Source: Hydra vulgaris (taxonomy: Eukaryota; Cnidaria; Hydrozoa; Anthoathecata; Hydridae). Taken from it: a DNA stretch of 64,000 nt. The position numbers were made by a program, and so were the translations under genes. The stretch lies in the NCBI RefSeq assembly GCF_038396675.1, contig NC_088921.1:72746001-72810000 (forward strand), given 5' to 3'. Shown here one piece after another: positions 24,867 to 36,386 of the stretch (the stretch's first letter is position 1; each line of letters starts with the position of its first letter). The notes below the pieces were generated by a model. The model searched no databases and had not been told where the DNA came from. It saw only the letters and a program-made list of their open reading frames with translations.

Positions 24867-25259
24867 AGGGGAGGACGGTGCAACAAGGGGAACGGGTCAA
24901 GATGACAAACTGCTGTTTCTTGCCACACTATTCAATAAAAAAAACTGTGGCAATGAGCCTTTCTATATAGGTATTATTTTAAATAATATTTGGGTTTTTA
25001 ATTATTTTCAACGTGCTTTTATTCCAAAAAGTATACATTTTACGATTTTTGAAAAAATGTTATTTTTGTCAGTTTATTCCATATTCTGCATTGCGCTGCC
25101 TATTGCATTCAATAAATTTTTATTTGGTACAAAAATCATTTTTCATTATTATTTTAGTAAATGTTCTTGCAGCTGTTGTATGAGCTATTGATAATATTAG
25201 TAGAACTGTGTCAGCGGGGAAAAATGGTTGGGGCAAGATAACAATACCGCCATCCCGCC
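24867..25259. mobile_element. possible MITE with imperfect terminal repeats
   Basis: The left end has GTAGGGGAGGACGGTGCAAC. The right end, read as complement, has GGCGGGATGGCGGTATTGTT. Both are G-rich islands in otherwise AT-rich DNA and are roughly complementary in orientation. There is no coding inside. The borders and any target duplication are not certain. Confidence 0.3.
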
Positions 25260-25550
25260 AAATTTAATTAAAATCTTACGTTAAAATGTTAAAATGAAAA
25301 TTATTTTTATGTATGTTATTCTTGTGTAGTTTAATCAAAATTCTTTCATGAACTACAATTTTTGGTGTGACATAATTTATTTACTATGTTGCATATTATA
25401 AAGTAGAGGGAGGTAATGTCAATAATAAAATTTGCTGTGGTAGATTGTGATAATAACACTCATTTACTTTTTATTTTATTTGAGGTTTACTTTATTTACA
25501 AGAAACATTTATAATCTACCATAGTGTAATCCATAAATAAGAAGAACCGT
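25260..25550. other. no recognisable feature
   Basis: AT-rich; lies between the possible MITE and the LINE fragment. Nothing supported. Confidence 0.4.
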
Positions 25551-25552
25551 TT

Positions 25553-26300
25553 AAACTATTACTTATTTTTAAATTGATCTGGAGTGGTTTTATTTTTATT
25601 AGCAATATCTGAGAATATTTTCCAAAGACATAGCTCACGATACTTAATTGAGTATGAGCTCAATTTCGAACTATGTTTGAAAACAACAAAGTTATTGTCT
25701 GAGAATCTTGTGCTGTGTTTAAGACAGATTTCACTAAAATAGGAATAGACATTCCTATTTTAAGTGAAATCTGTTTCACTTAAATGAAAATGTGAAATTT
25801 AAGTTTCGCAAGATTATGCTCTATTAATTCCAAATATAATCGGCATAGATGATTTTTGTTTACCGTTTAGTTTTGTTTGATTGGTACTTGCCCAAGCGAT
25901 GTTACTGTATGTTAGGTAACTGTGAATAAAGGCGAAGTATAAAATTTTTAGTGATTCAGAATTGAGAAGTTTAGCTCTATTAATCATTGATTCCCCTTTA
26001 ATAATAGTTTTATTTATAATAAGATTTGGTAATTTTAATGGCATGCTATCAGGTTTACTTAATTTATATAACTGTATACATTTTGTTTTATCAGCATTTA
26101 GAGAAAGTTTTTTACTTACAAACAACTCGTTAACTTTATCTAATTGTTCATTAAAATGTTTAAAAAGTATTTTATTGGAGTCATCTGCAAGTAGAATAAA
26201 ATCTATAAAATTTGCTGATAACTATAGATCATTTATGTACAGTAGAAACAATAATGGCCCTAAGATAGAGCCCTCGGAAGCCCCACAAGTTACCTAAAAA
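25553..26300 (-). pseudogene. LINE reverse transcriptase fragment (palm to C-terminus)
   Basis: The minus strand begins in the RT palm (VTCGASEGSILGPLLFLLYINDL, given here in two parts: VTCGASEGSILGPLL and FLLYINDL). It continues through a damaged catalytic box, LLADDS where FADD is usual, then KKLSLNADKTKCIQL, and the thumb and C-terminal block (SLKILYFAFIHSYLTYSNIA, WASTNQTKL). After a 50-bp hairpin the frame resumes near 25700 with KLSSYSIKYRELCLWKIF. Same general family as the copies at 34.1 and 44.8 kb. It is truncated at both ends. Confidence 0.8.
25725..25775. repeat. hairpin inside the LINE fragment
   Basis: CAGATTTCACT...AATAGGAAT, a four-base loop AGAC, then the complement with one extra T in one arm. 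It interrupts the coding frame of the LINE fragment, so it arose after the element inserted. Confidence 0.85.
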
Positions 26301-26537
26301 TATATATATTTTTTAAATATTGATTTAGAAAAGCAGCTGTAGGTCGCAAAATAAAAAAAGCATATTTTTTTCATGTTTAAATTTATAAAAAATTAAAGAA
26401 ATGGAATGAAATATCAGCTGAATGAGCAACACAAAAATAAAAAATAATAGAAGACACACAAGTTGACATAAAACATATAATAACATAAAACTTAAAGTCT
26501 ATGCATATAGATCAAGCTTATTTTTTGAGTTTTTTTT
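26301..26537. other. no recognisable feature
   Basis: AT-rich spacer. Confidence 0.4.
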
Positions 26538-26940
26538 CTACTCATTGTCATACAGTATATCGATGTTGCAGGTGGCATTGGTCGTAGGCCACTGGAGGAT
26601 TCCATTACAAAAAGATTCATAGCCTGTAGAATACTTGACCAACTGCTTCAGGTCATTGACTTTCTTTTCGTTGATCTCTATCTGTTCAGACGGACATGCG
26701 GGACACGTCCAGATGAACATGATGGACATCATTGTTGGGAGCTCCGGAACTGCAGAATATTTTTTGAGTGTGAAGATTTGAGGACGTGAAACCGTCAATA
26801 AAATGCTTAGTAACCACTTTTCCTCGGTCTGTTATTGTAATAAACTATTTGTAGGTGGATTCTTTAAAAGGAATCCTGTCTTCCTTTCGATTTCCCCTGC
26901 CAAAAGTTTCTTTGACAATCTAAAATAAAGGCACCAAGAA
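26538..26940 (-). pseudogene. unidentified coding remnant
   Basis: A minus-strand frame at 26798-26538 reads TVSRPQIFTLKKYSAVPELP, CPACPSEQIEINEKKVNDLK, ending IDILYDNE-stop. A second frame just upstream (26930-26730) also looks protein-like (KEDRIPFKEST, GKVVTKHFIDGFTSSN), suggesting a frameshift between them. The GC content is higher than the surroundings. I do not recognise the family; a CPAC pair is the only motif. It may be a transposon remnant or an exon. Confidence 0.3.
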
Positions 26941-27469
<529 letters not shown>

Positions 27470-27640
27470 ACAACTTTTCTATACAAATTACTATATAAAA
27501 AAATTGTGAATTTTTTACATTGCGGAGCGTGCGAGATATATAGATATGTAACTATATAACGCTTAACTTAAATTTTTAAAACGCTTTATAATATATACAA
27601 TTTTTAGGCTTAGCTGCCTGATCTTATTTTAAGAAAAATT

Positions 27641-27693
27641 TATGAAGTGCCGTGGTTAGAGGACGGTGGGTTTAGGGAACTTAATCACGGCAC
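27641..27693. repeat. imperfect hairpin with GTGCCGTG/CACGGCAC arms
   Basis: GTGCCGTGgTTA pairs with TAAtCACGGCAC across a 30-base G-rich spacer. The contrast with the AT-rich flanks suggests an inserted sequence, perhaps part of a short non-autonomous element together with the tRNA-like block 110 bases downstream. Confidence 0.5.
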
Positions 27694-27805
27694 ATTGTGT
27701 ATGTAATATAAAGTGGTAAAATTTTCTTAATTTGTGTAATGTTTGTAACAAGTTTTTTTGTTTTCATTGTTATGTTTTGTATTTTTTTAAATTACAATTT
27801 TTTTT

Positions 27806-27880
27806 TGGAACTGATGGGGATTGAACTCGCTCCGGACTAAATTGTAATTTGGCGCGCCTAGCCTTTGAGCCACCAAAGGA
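27806..27880 (-). mobile_element. tRNA-derived SINE-like head
   Basis: On the minus strand the 75 bases contain an A-box-like TGGCTCAAAGGCTAGG and a B-box-like GAGTTCAATCC at tRNA-like spacing, followed by an A-rich run (CCAAAAAAAAATTG). The acceptor stem does not pair (5' TCCTTTG against 3' CAGTTCC), so it is not a working tRNA gene. A SINE promoter relic fits best. Confidence 0.45.
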
Positions 27881-27889
27881 TATGTAAGG

Positions 27890-28860
27890 GACAATTTGTG
27901 TATATATTAAACAGGAAAAGATTAACTTTATTTGAGAATTATTTTATTTATAATTGCGGATGCAATTTAGCAATATGATTATTTAATAAATCATTTTTTT
28001 GTATTAAGCATAAGTGTCTAATTTTATTTAAAAAGTTAATAAACAAAATTATTAATTTATTTCCTTTACTTTATAAATTAAACAATTATATGTTATAATT
28101 TACTTATATTCTTATGTGCCGAATTATAATTAAAAATCATATTTTGTGTGTAATGAATTTTATCAAAAACTTTTCATTTATTGTTAATGTAATTTTAAAT
28201 GTTTTGGGTGAATGAAAAACATCTACACTTTAATCACTTTAATAATTGTGCTTTAGGTGGTTTCCATTTACATTAAGCATAGTTTTTGTGCCGATCTTCG
28301 GGAAACAGCTTTATATAAAAAATGTGAATATTTGTAAATAAGATGATTCGCAGTCAGATGGTTCTAAAATACTGTTGTATATTTTGCCCTATAATAGGAC
28401 AGGTCAATTTTGGAATTGAGTAATTGGAAGAGTAAGGATGGATGTCATTTTGCATGTTAAAATATCACTCTGATCACTGAACGTTTTTTTTATATTACTT
28501 GAACAATAAGGCTATAACCCTAGAAATATTTAAATTTTATTTATTAAGGAAACAGTTTTCAACCATAAAAAAAGTTTTCATTTAATTTGATAAAGATAAA
28601 CTATTCCATAATTCTACATTTAAAATTCACACTGAAGCGTTTTTTGTAAAGTTGTTTTGCTTTTTGAGGAATCTAAAACCTGATTATTTTAAAAAATTAT
28701 GATTTTTCCTTGGTTTTAGATGTAAAATTTATAATTATAATCAAAATCTTATTCTGCGAATAATTTGTTTTAATACAAATTGCATGTTATAAAATATATA
28801 ATGCAAATGTGGACATTCGATTTAAAGTTGTCAAAACGAGTCAAGACCCGCAGCAACTTG
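27890..28860. other. no recognisable feature
   Basis: AT-rich, no coding or repeat structure that I can support. Confidence 0.4.
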
Positions 28861-28869
28861 AACTCGTTA

Positions 28870-29690
28870 GAGAGAGAATTAAAAAAAGCAAAGGACTGAA
28901 CACTGAACCCTGATGTACACCAACCTTTACTTTAAAATATCACTCTCTCCATCTAATGTTTTTATTGACGTCATACATAGCCATAATAATTGTCACCAGC
29001 CATTCTTTTACTCCTAAATACCTCAAAGCCCACCAAAATAATTTTATTGGAAATCTTGCTGCTCTTAGTTGATTCCAAAAGCATTTTCTAGGTAACATAT
29101 GCAATCCACAGATCACTTTTCTTCTCCATAAATCTTTCTTGAACTCGCCTTACAATAAATATTGCATCTGTTGCCAATCGGTTTTCTGGCCTAAACCAAA
29201 CTGCATGTTATCGGTAATTACATTGCTTCTAATTTTGTTTTGCAACAATTCATTCCAAAAAACTTTATTACTTGGTCAAGAAGTTTATTCCTCTATATGA
29301 ACCACATTATAGTGCGTTTCCATATCCATTACAAATCTTTACCATCCAACTTTTCTTGTAATCATTTGTGAATCTGCTTTCATGTGCAATTGCATTGCAA
29401 ATATCTGACACCCACTGAATGCCTGCATCCCTTGAAGCCTTCAAAATCTCAGCTAACGTACCAGAAGGACCAGCAGACTTGCCTAACTAAGCTCTTATAA
29501 TGGCTAATTTCTCTTCACTACATGCAGTTTGCTCTGCTGGTTCACTAACCGTATTCACTGCAGATAAACTTTCTTTATTCCATCAAAACTCATCATTTAG
29601 CTGTTTTTTAAAATGAGCTATCCCCCTTGTTTTTACCTCAACTTGATTTGTAAGTATTTTTCCATCTAGTCCTTTTATACAGCCTGCGCT
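28870..29690 (-). pseudogene. degenerate LINE reverse transcriptase (second LINE type)
   Basis: The minus strand, with many stops, still reads GKILTNQVEVKTRGIAHFKK, then LGKSAGPSGTLAEILKASRD, GIQWVSDICNAIAHE, KKSWMVKICNG, CGSYRGINFL and DAIFIVRRVQE. These match the RT segments that begin with (A)GPSG, continue with a GDAL.CGSYRGI block and then the DAIFI.RQ.QEK block of some LINE families. The type is clearly distinct from the GVPQGSILGP/FADD copies elsewhere in the window. Badly eroded, so an old insertion. Confidence 0.65.
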
Positions 29691-29699
29691 AATCTGTGT

Positions 29700-30670
29700 T
29701 AAGTTAATAAACATGTGCTAAACTGTGCAATGCAAATTAGTATACAGTTCTGATAACCCTAACCTAACTCTAATCTTACAGTGTTGTAGTGGATTTGATT
29801 ACAAGCCTTTAAGGTTTGCTTTTAGCAAACTCCTTAGGAATAGGAAACTTCAAGAGTTTTAACAGCATCTTCTTCAATTTAACTTCCTCAACATCAGCAG
29901 CAGCTAAAGTCATTACTATTAGCTGTATACTTAGATACCAGGTATAAAAACTGCACGCTTTTCACTAGCGGTTCAGCTAGCTCAGAATATTTTTTAATGA
30001 AGTAAAACACGTCCTTAAATGCTGCTAAATCATTACCGGTGCTTTAGTACCCAATTAGCGTTTGAGAAATAAGAACAGTTGTTAGAGATTTAAATAAGCA
30101 AGCTGCCAATACCACGTTCTTGACATTTTCAATCACAATTTTTGAGGGGTTCTAATGTCATTTCTAGCGAAAAAAAATAATTTACATATTCCATAAATCT
30201 TGCTTGCACGTTCCTAGCTATCTTTATCATCAGTTTGTTGTCGTTTCGGGAGGTTGGTAGACTTCTTATATTTTATACTACAGTCCAGCTTTTTCTACAT
30301 ACGATTTATTGAGTAAAGTAGAATGAAAAACTTTCTAAGAATGTTTTTTTTTATTTTTTTGAAATAGTTATAACTTTTTTATATTTCGTTTCTTTATTAT
30401 TACAATTTTTTTGACGACTTTAAAAGTGCTTTAGTCAACCACAGGCTGCAAAAAAATTTTAATTTTGTAGTTTTTAATTATAGGAAAAGTTTTATCATAC
30501 TGTTTTTTAACAATATCATATGCATTACATGCGTCATTCCAATTATTCAACAGTTCCCAATTGATTTCATGCAAAAGTTTTCAAAATTTTGCATTCGTGC
30601 CTTTGTTTAAGTTTATTCGTGCCTTATACTATTTTAAAATATATTGTTAAGAGTTTTTTTATACAGCTTT
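29700..30670. other. mostly featureless; weak coding hints
   Basis: The minus strand near 29910-30010 gives a short protein-like run (FIKKYSELAEPLVKSV), too short to identify. The rest is AT-rich without repeats. Confidence 0.3.
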
Positions 30671-30683
30671 CAGTATTTGTTGT

Positions 30684-30935
30684 TTAAAAAACAAGAAAAT
30701 AGTCACCGATATCCGTTTTTATGATACCACAGTTAATTTTCAAGTTACTGTAGTTATTAGTAATATTATTATCTATGACAGATGATTTTTTTTGAGTCAC
30801 ACGAGTTGGCTTGTTGATCATGGGGAAAGCTGTAAACTGAGGAAGAGTATTTATAAAGTTTTGAACATGAATATCATTGTTTAAAATATCACCGCTATGA
30901 CCACATTTATCCCGGATAACATATTCTAATAGCAT
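30684..30935 (-). pseudogene. LINE endonuclease fragment
   Basis: The open minus-strand frame reads FTAFPMINKPTRVTQKKS, SVIDNNITNN, then CGIIKTDIGDYFLVF. This is the end of a LINE endonuclease domain (INKPTRVT..S.IDNI.TN...GI+KTDISDHFP+F). The catalytic SDH has become GDY. It is paired with an ORF1 remnant at 31330-31450, so it is part of a minus-strand LINE whose RT is missing here. Confidence 0.75.
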
Positions 30936-30962
30936 AACTAATGCTAAACTTTATCCGGGATC
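30908..30962. repeat. quasi-palindrome with ATCCCGGAT/ATCCGGGAT arms
   Basis: ATCCCGGATAA and, after about 30 bases, TTATCCGGGAT, with an inner ATAGCAT/ATGCTA pair. It lies exactly at the upstream edge of the LINE endonuclease fragment, as if formed at a breakpoint. Confidence 0.7.
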
Positions 30963-31329
30963 CAATGAATATTCTAGTACCTTTGTTTAGCTAAGATGTA
31001 TTCTGTCTGAAAGCGGGCTGTGTTCCCTGGACTAATGCAGGTAATTATCCAATAAATATTGTTTTATTTTGTTTGGAAACAACAAATACTTGTTTTCGCA
31101 TTTATTACATGTTCAATTTCGTTTGTAAGGGTTTTATAATAATTTAAATTTTAATTATGCTTTTTAGGTCTGTAGACAATTTATTTTTTTTTCATTCGTA
31201 AATTAACAATATTAAAAATCGGTACCAAAAATGTAAAAGTAGAACATTTATGAAAATAAGCAGCTATACAGATATTAGGATTTATTCTAATAACGGATGA
31301 TTAATCTATCGTAAGATATGTATGCGCAT

Positions 31330-31640
31330 TTCTCAGATTGTCCCGCTTTTTGAATAAGATTTGTTTTCTCCCAATCCTCGTTAATGTAAATATTTTTTCC
31401 TTTCAAACTTGTTGATTTTCTCAGGATTGCGACTTTATACTAAAAGTCCAATATTATAAAAACTATAATCCTTTGGTTTTTAGTGCTTCACATGTAAGCG
31501 CAATGTTCTCTTCTATCAATCTATCTCTTCTATCAGTATCTTCTCTTCACTTTTATTCAAGGTTTCATTTTCTGTCTCTTTGATTCCGTGATTATTTATC
31601 CTCGATGTGTTCTCCGATTCTCCTCATTTATATACATTAA
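31330..31640 (-). pseudogene. LINE ORF1 remnant
   Basis: The minus strand reads VAILRKSTSLKGKNIYINED, then WERTNLIQKAGQSEK. The LKGKNIYINED block matches the C-terminal part of LINE ORF1 nucleic-acid-binding proteins, where +YINEDF is followed by RK. Upstream, about 31480-31640, is Arg/Lys-rich and broken. It is interrupted on its right by a piggyBac end at TTAA (31665). Confidence 0.45.
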
Positions 31641-31664
31641 AATCACTTTCTCCAATTTTCCTCA

Positions 31665-31668
31665 TTAA
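31665..31668. other. TTAA target site at piggyBac end
   Basis: TTAA is immediately followed by CCCTTTACAGGCC, the typical start of piggyBac terminal repeats. The partner TTAA at the other end was not found. Confidence 0.6.
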
Positions 31669-32195
31669 CCCTTTACAGGCCAAATTATGACAAATTAATC
31701 TAAAAAATATTATTTTTTGTTATACTAACAATTTAAGTTCACAAAATAAGTTGTTGAAAAAAAAAACTCAAAATTTTGTAATTTTGGTCAAATTTGGGTT
31801 TGATGCCATATGGCATCATTAGTCAATAAAGATAATATCTGAAAACAAAGTTATAAAACATTTTTATTAAAATATATATAAACAGCAAAGGCAAAAAACT
31901 TTTTGTTCAAAAAGCATGTTTATTCTAATATATGTAAGCACTAAATACAGTTTTACTCAATTATGGAAGTCTACATAGCAGTTGCGATTGGCTAACAAGC
32001 AAAGGAAAACATTACATTTTGCACACATCATTCTGCTATAACTATGACACAGTCTGCATCTTTTTTTATCTTTTTGTGGTTTTGGCCAGTGTCCTATATG
32101 ATCATACCTAATATCTTTATTAGGGATTGGAATGACTGGTTTCTTTCTATTTCTTTGTTGAGGGTATGGATCCAGACTATATGGTAGACTAGACT
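31669..32195 (-). pseudogene. piggyBac-like element: terminal region and transposase C-terminal Cys-rich domain
   Basis: The minus-strand frame from about 32190 to 31965 reads NRKKPVIPIPNKDIRYDHIG, HWPKPQKDKKRCRLCHSYSR, CAKCNVFLCLLANRNCYVDF, then HN-stop. Spacing of Cys/His (RCRLC, CAKC, LC, NC, FH) and the RYD..GHWP lead-in are those of the piggyBac transposase C-terminal zinc-binding domain, which recognises the terminal repeat. Downstream to 31669 is the 3' terminal part, with an 18-bp perfect palindrome TGATGCCATATGGCATCA at 31801. The catalytic DDD region is absent from this orientation, so the element is truncated or rearranged. Confidence 0.7.
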
Positions 32196-32590
32196 ACACC
32201 ATTAAAACAAAGACTGAATATAATAGTAAGTAGAAATAGATTATCGGTACTTTCTAGTACTTCTAAATCAGACTATCAGTTAGATGAAAATCAAACTTTC
32301 ATCGCGCCCCAAAACTTTGTTAAAACTAGGAATAGGCTCAGGAGGCCTGAATCCCACGAAAGTAACATTTCTCTGAAACAAAGGTATTTTGGAACGAGAT
32401 ACGTTAATAGCTATGTAAATTAAATAAAAAAAAATTTCAGATATCCACTGTATTTGTAAAATGGCCTTTCCTCAGAAAATAACAACCGAAACGCAACAAC
32501 CTATGTTTGAGAGTATCTGATTTTGATGAATTTCAAACCACAAAACAGTTATATGGGTGGATTATTTCCAAGAACAGAAATCAAGCAATA

Positions 32591-32681
32591 CATATAAGAA
32601 ATGCATTATTCTAATATTTAGGGAAAGTTTGCAAGTACCCTTGCAATTCCCTAAATATTAGAATAATGCATTTCTTATATG
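32591..32681. repeat. 91-base near-perfect hairpin, 35-bp arms
   Basis: Arms 32591-32625 and 32647-32681 are exact reverse complements (outer CATATAAGAAATGCATTATT). The 21-base loop contains a further TTGCAAG/CTTGCAA pairing. It stands between piggyBac pieces of opposite orientation. Confidence 0.9.
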
Positions 32682-32689
32682 AATAAATG

Positions 32690-32915
32690 TGTAATAAAGA
32701 GCAGTGGGCACTGGTTAAAGAATATTTCTATAGATATGTTTTCAAAACGAAATTTCATTTTCCTTTATACATACTTAAAAAAGACACTTGTAAGAAATGT
32801 GACTTTTGAAATAAAGATAAGTAATCCTGAATTAAGTAGGGATGAGTTATCTCAAAAAAAAATTGCTCACCAACTCCTTTTAAGAAAAGCTGAGCTTGCA
32901 CGGATTTTTTTTTTT
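32690..32915 (+). pseudogene. possible piggyBac transposase fragment, opposite strand
   Basis: The plus-strand frame reads VIKSSGHWLKNISIDMFSKR, then TYLKKTLVRNVTFEIKISNP, ELSRDELSQKK. It resembles the third-Asp region of piggyBac transposases (G..NI+.DNF...L...LL...T.VGTIR.NR.ELP). The match is loose. If correct, this part is inverted relative to the C-terminal domain at 31965-32190, with the big hairpin at the switch point. Confidence 0.4.
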
Positions 32916-33784
32916 TTTGTTCTTTATACCAACTTTTATATAATTTGTTTTACAGTTTTTAACAATAAATTAAATAAATCTAAATAAAAGAAGTATATAT
33001 AAAAAATAAAAAAGAAGACTTTATAATAAAAATCATAAAGAACATGGAAACTCGAATACCGGCAGGTCTTGTTACAGAGATCCACTAAAACTATACTTTA
33101 AACAATTGCCTGTTTGTATATAATATAAATCAAATAAAGTATATATAACTTGTTTTGATATTAAATATTCACGAACAAAATTAATCAATTAATGTTTAAA
33201 AAATAAATCAAAAGTTTTTTAAGATTTTGTTTAAATGAATTGAAGTTATAATATTAAGAAATGTCTTTGATTGCATTCAAAATTATGTTGTGCCATAAAA
33301 ATGGTCCGCAAAATAAAATAAAAAATTTTCCAAAATTAGTTTGAGAATACGGCTGTCGAATTAAATTATCATTCCTTAATATATATTTATTTTTACCTTT
33401 TTGTACGTACAAATTATGAAAAGAAGTAGGCGATCAGTTTGTTTTACATTTAAACATTAAAAACATTTATTTCGTATATATTAAGAGCTTTCATTTCATA
33501 TATAAGAGGTTTGGCATGAGCATAACGATCCTTAAAATTTATAAACCGTGCAACATGCTTCTTTTGCCGATAGAGAGGTTCAAGTTTACTTATATTGGTT
33601 TTATTGGTTGATATGACAATGAATTATATAATTGAATTAAGGTATGTTTGTTTAATGCGCTTCTTGTTTTGAATAAAATACCAATACTTTTTCAAATTTT
33701 ATTGCACAAGTTTGCTATGTGGTTTTTCAAAGTTAGATTTTTGTCAATATAAAATCTTGTCTCTAAAACTCTTTTAATAAGCAC
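32916..33784. other. no recognisable feature
   Basis: AT-rich DNA up to the tail of the minus-strand LINE. Confidence 0.4.
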
Positions 33785-33794
33785 ATCATCAATT

Positions 33795-33932
33795 TATTAT
33801 TATTATTATTATTATTTTATTTTATTTTGCCGTTTAACAAATTTGACAGTTTCCATAAATTTACAATTAAGTTAATGGCCGGAGCAAGAAGAAGGCATAA
33901 TTTGCCTTATCGCCAAGCACCGTGTTACAATT
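33795..33932 (-). mobile_element. LINE 3' end with conserved stem-loop and tail
   Basis: On the minus strand: GCTTGGCGATAAGGCAAATT, then ATGCCTTCTTCTTGCTCC, then about 90 bases later an AAAATAAAATAATAATAAT tail. AAGGCA pairs with TGCCTT. The same layout is found at 36341-36386 and 45710-45750. In LINEs such 3' hairpins are the likely recognition site for the element's own RT. Confidence 0.7.
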
Positions 33933-34137
33933 TATATTTTTTACAAAGTCGCTTCAAGAATATATAACATAATAGAAAAATTAAATGAATGTTTACAAAA
34001 GATATATAATAAATAAAGTAAAATATCGTTTAATACATAATATCATAAATAGATTGAGTAAAAGTAAGAGTTAATATATAAAACTTTATATATATTTTAA
34101 GTAAAATAAATATAAATAAAATATATATTCTGAACAA

Positions 34138-35958
34138 TTAATAAAGCACAAAAATGATTCTAAAAAAACTTGGCATATTATTAAGGAGGTAATTGGAAAA
34201 AAAAGCTTATACAGAAATTTACTTCCTCTAAATCTTAAATTTAATAACAAACAAATTGTAAATAAATCCTTAGTCGCTGAAACACTTAACCAGTTTTTTG
34301 TAAATATAGGTCCTACTTTATCATCTAATATAGCAACTACTCAATCACACTTTAGTTCGTACTTAACCTCAACCAACCTTAATGTTATGTCTAATTATAA
34401 ACTTACAGAAAAAGAATTACTAGACGCAGTCTCTTTATTAAAACCCAATAAAAGTTTAGGATTTGATGATATAAGTAGTAATGTCATTATCAAATCAATA
34501 AAACAAATTACAATTCCATTACTACATATTTTTAATTTATCTCTAAAACAAGGCGTTTTTCCAGATAACCTAAAAATTGCAAAAGTCATTCCAGTGTTAA
34601 AATCAGGTGATCCTTCCGATGTTACGAATTATAGACCAATCTCAATTCTTTCTTGTTTTTCTAAAATATAAGAGCGGGTTATGTATAATAGACTATATTC
34701 CTTTTTAAATGTTAATAATATTCTTTTTCATAAACAGTTTGGATTTAAATCTGGTCATTCAACTGATCATGCAATCACTCACCTTGTTCATGATATATTT
34801 AAAGGGTTGGATGAAGACAAGTATACCCTAGGTGTATTTATCGATTTAAGTAAAGCTTTTGAAACTGTCAATCATCAAATCCTTCTATCCAAACTGAAAA
34901 GTTATGGTATAATAAATACTAATTTGTCCTGGTTTGATAGTTACTTGTCTAATAGAAAGCAGTTTATTTCATATGATAGCGGAAAAACGGAATATAAGTC
35001 AATCACCTGTGGTGTTCCTCAAGGATCAATTTTAGGACCACTTTTATTTCTCGTTTATATTAACGACTTATATAAATTTTCTAACATTTTAAACTTAATT
35101 TTGTTTGCAGATGATACAAACTTGTTTTATTCTAGTAAAGATATCAGTAAATTATTTCAAACAGTAAACAAAGAACTTGAAAAATTAACCCAATGGTTCA
35201 AATCAAACAAACTATCTTTGAACATCAATAAATCCAAATACACTTTGTTCCATCGTCTTCATAAAAAACAAGATATTCCATTAAAACTTCCTGATCTTTT
35301 TATTGATAACGCATTATTAAAAAGAGAGCAATCAATAAAATTTTTAGGTGTGGTTCTGGATGAAAATTTAACCTGGAGGGACCACATAGGTCTAATTGAA
35401 AATAAAATATCAAAAAATATAGGTGTTTTGTATAAAGCCAAGCAGTTTTTAAATCTATCTTGTTTAAAAAACTTATATTTTTCTTTAATTCATTGCTACT
35501 TAAATTATGCAAACGTTGCTTGGTGCAGCACAAACGCAACAAAAGTAAAAAAACTGTTTAGTAAACAAAAACAGGCTATAAGGATAATTACAAACGTAGA
35601 CCGTTTCTCTCACACTCAAACATTATTTAATAAACTTAATATTCTAAATGTATATAAACTAAACCTTTACCATATTCTTATCTTCATGTTTAAACTTGAT
35701 AAAAAAATATCACCAATGTTATTTAATTCACTTTTTGAAAAAATAAACCACATATACCCTACCAGATTTTCAAAAAACAATTACATTCAATCCAAAACAC
35801 ATTATTCAGCAACCAAATTCTCAATTGCTAACCGAGGTCCTAAGCTGTGGAATACAATATTAAATAATGAGCTGAAATCTAATTATTCTTTAAACCAGTT
35901 TAAAACAAAACTTAAGCAATTACTGATGATACATGAAAATGAATTAAAGTTCTTCTAA
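34138..35958 (+). pseudogene. LINE ORF2: linker, reverse transcriptase and C-terminus, one nonsense codon
   Basis: The frame is open from 34138 to 35958 apart from a single TAA at 34669-34671, where relatives have Leu or another residue in FSKILERVMY. RT motifs are in order: LLKPNKSLGFDDI, AKVIPVLKSGDPSDVTNYRP, the conserved ISIL, FGFKSGHSTDHA, TLGVFIDLSKAFETVNH, CGVPQGSILGPLLFLVYIND and the catalytic FADD (35104-35115), followed by KFLGVVLD and the thumb. The C-terminal region (NLYFSLIHCYLNYANVAW) and the final FK-rich block match 44776-45282. The endonuclease half is missing because of 5' truncation. With only one stop over about 600 codons it is the best-preserved retroelement here, but it cannot move on its own. 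Confidence 0.9.
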
Positions 35959-36340
35959 AAAGCTTTTTAAACTAGCAAACAAAAACAAAAATTAACCTAC
36001 TAATTACTCTTTAATATTATATTTAATATTCTAAACAATAGTCTGCTATTGTAAATGTATTTCTTATCTTATAAGTTTTGAATTTACAAACGATTTTTTA
36101 AGTTTTATTATTTGAAATACTAATTACTAAAAATATTGTAAAATTTTATAATTTCAATTTTTATTAAAAAAAGTTATTGTAAATTCTTTTTGTAATATTA
36201 ATACTTATATATCATCTTATTTTACTAATCAGTTCTTAAATATAAATACTCTTTGAATTACTAAATATTTTAAACGTTATATATTTTATTTTTTGCATTT
36301 TGTTAAAACATTTTATTTGATGAATATGCGTTTTTTTTTT

Positions 36341-36386
36341 GGGGGGGGGCTTAATGATAAGATGAATTTTGTCTTCTTCAAGCCCC
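36341..36386 (+). mobile_element. LINE 3' stem-loop
   Basis: GGGGCTT (preceded by a G run) pairs with AAGCCCC, and inside it GATAAGATGAATTTT, then GTCTTCTTC forms AAGA/TCTT. This is the same design as 33876-33925 (minus) and 45710-45750. Confidence 0.65.

Noticed and set aside
34395-35542. Minus-strand frames within the LINE at 34-36 kb
   Set aside because: They overlap the RT frame on the opposite strand, which carries all the catalytic motifs.
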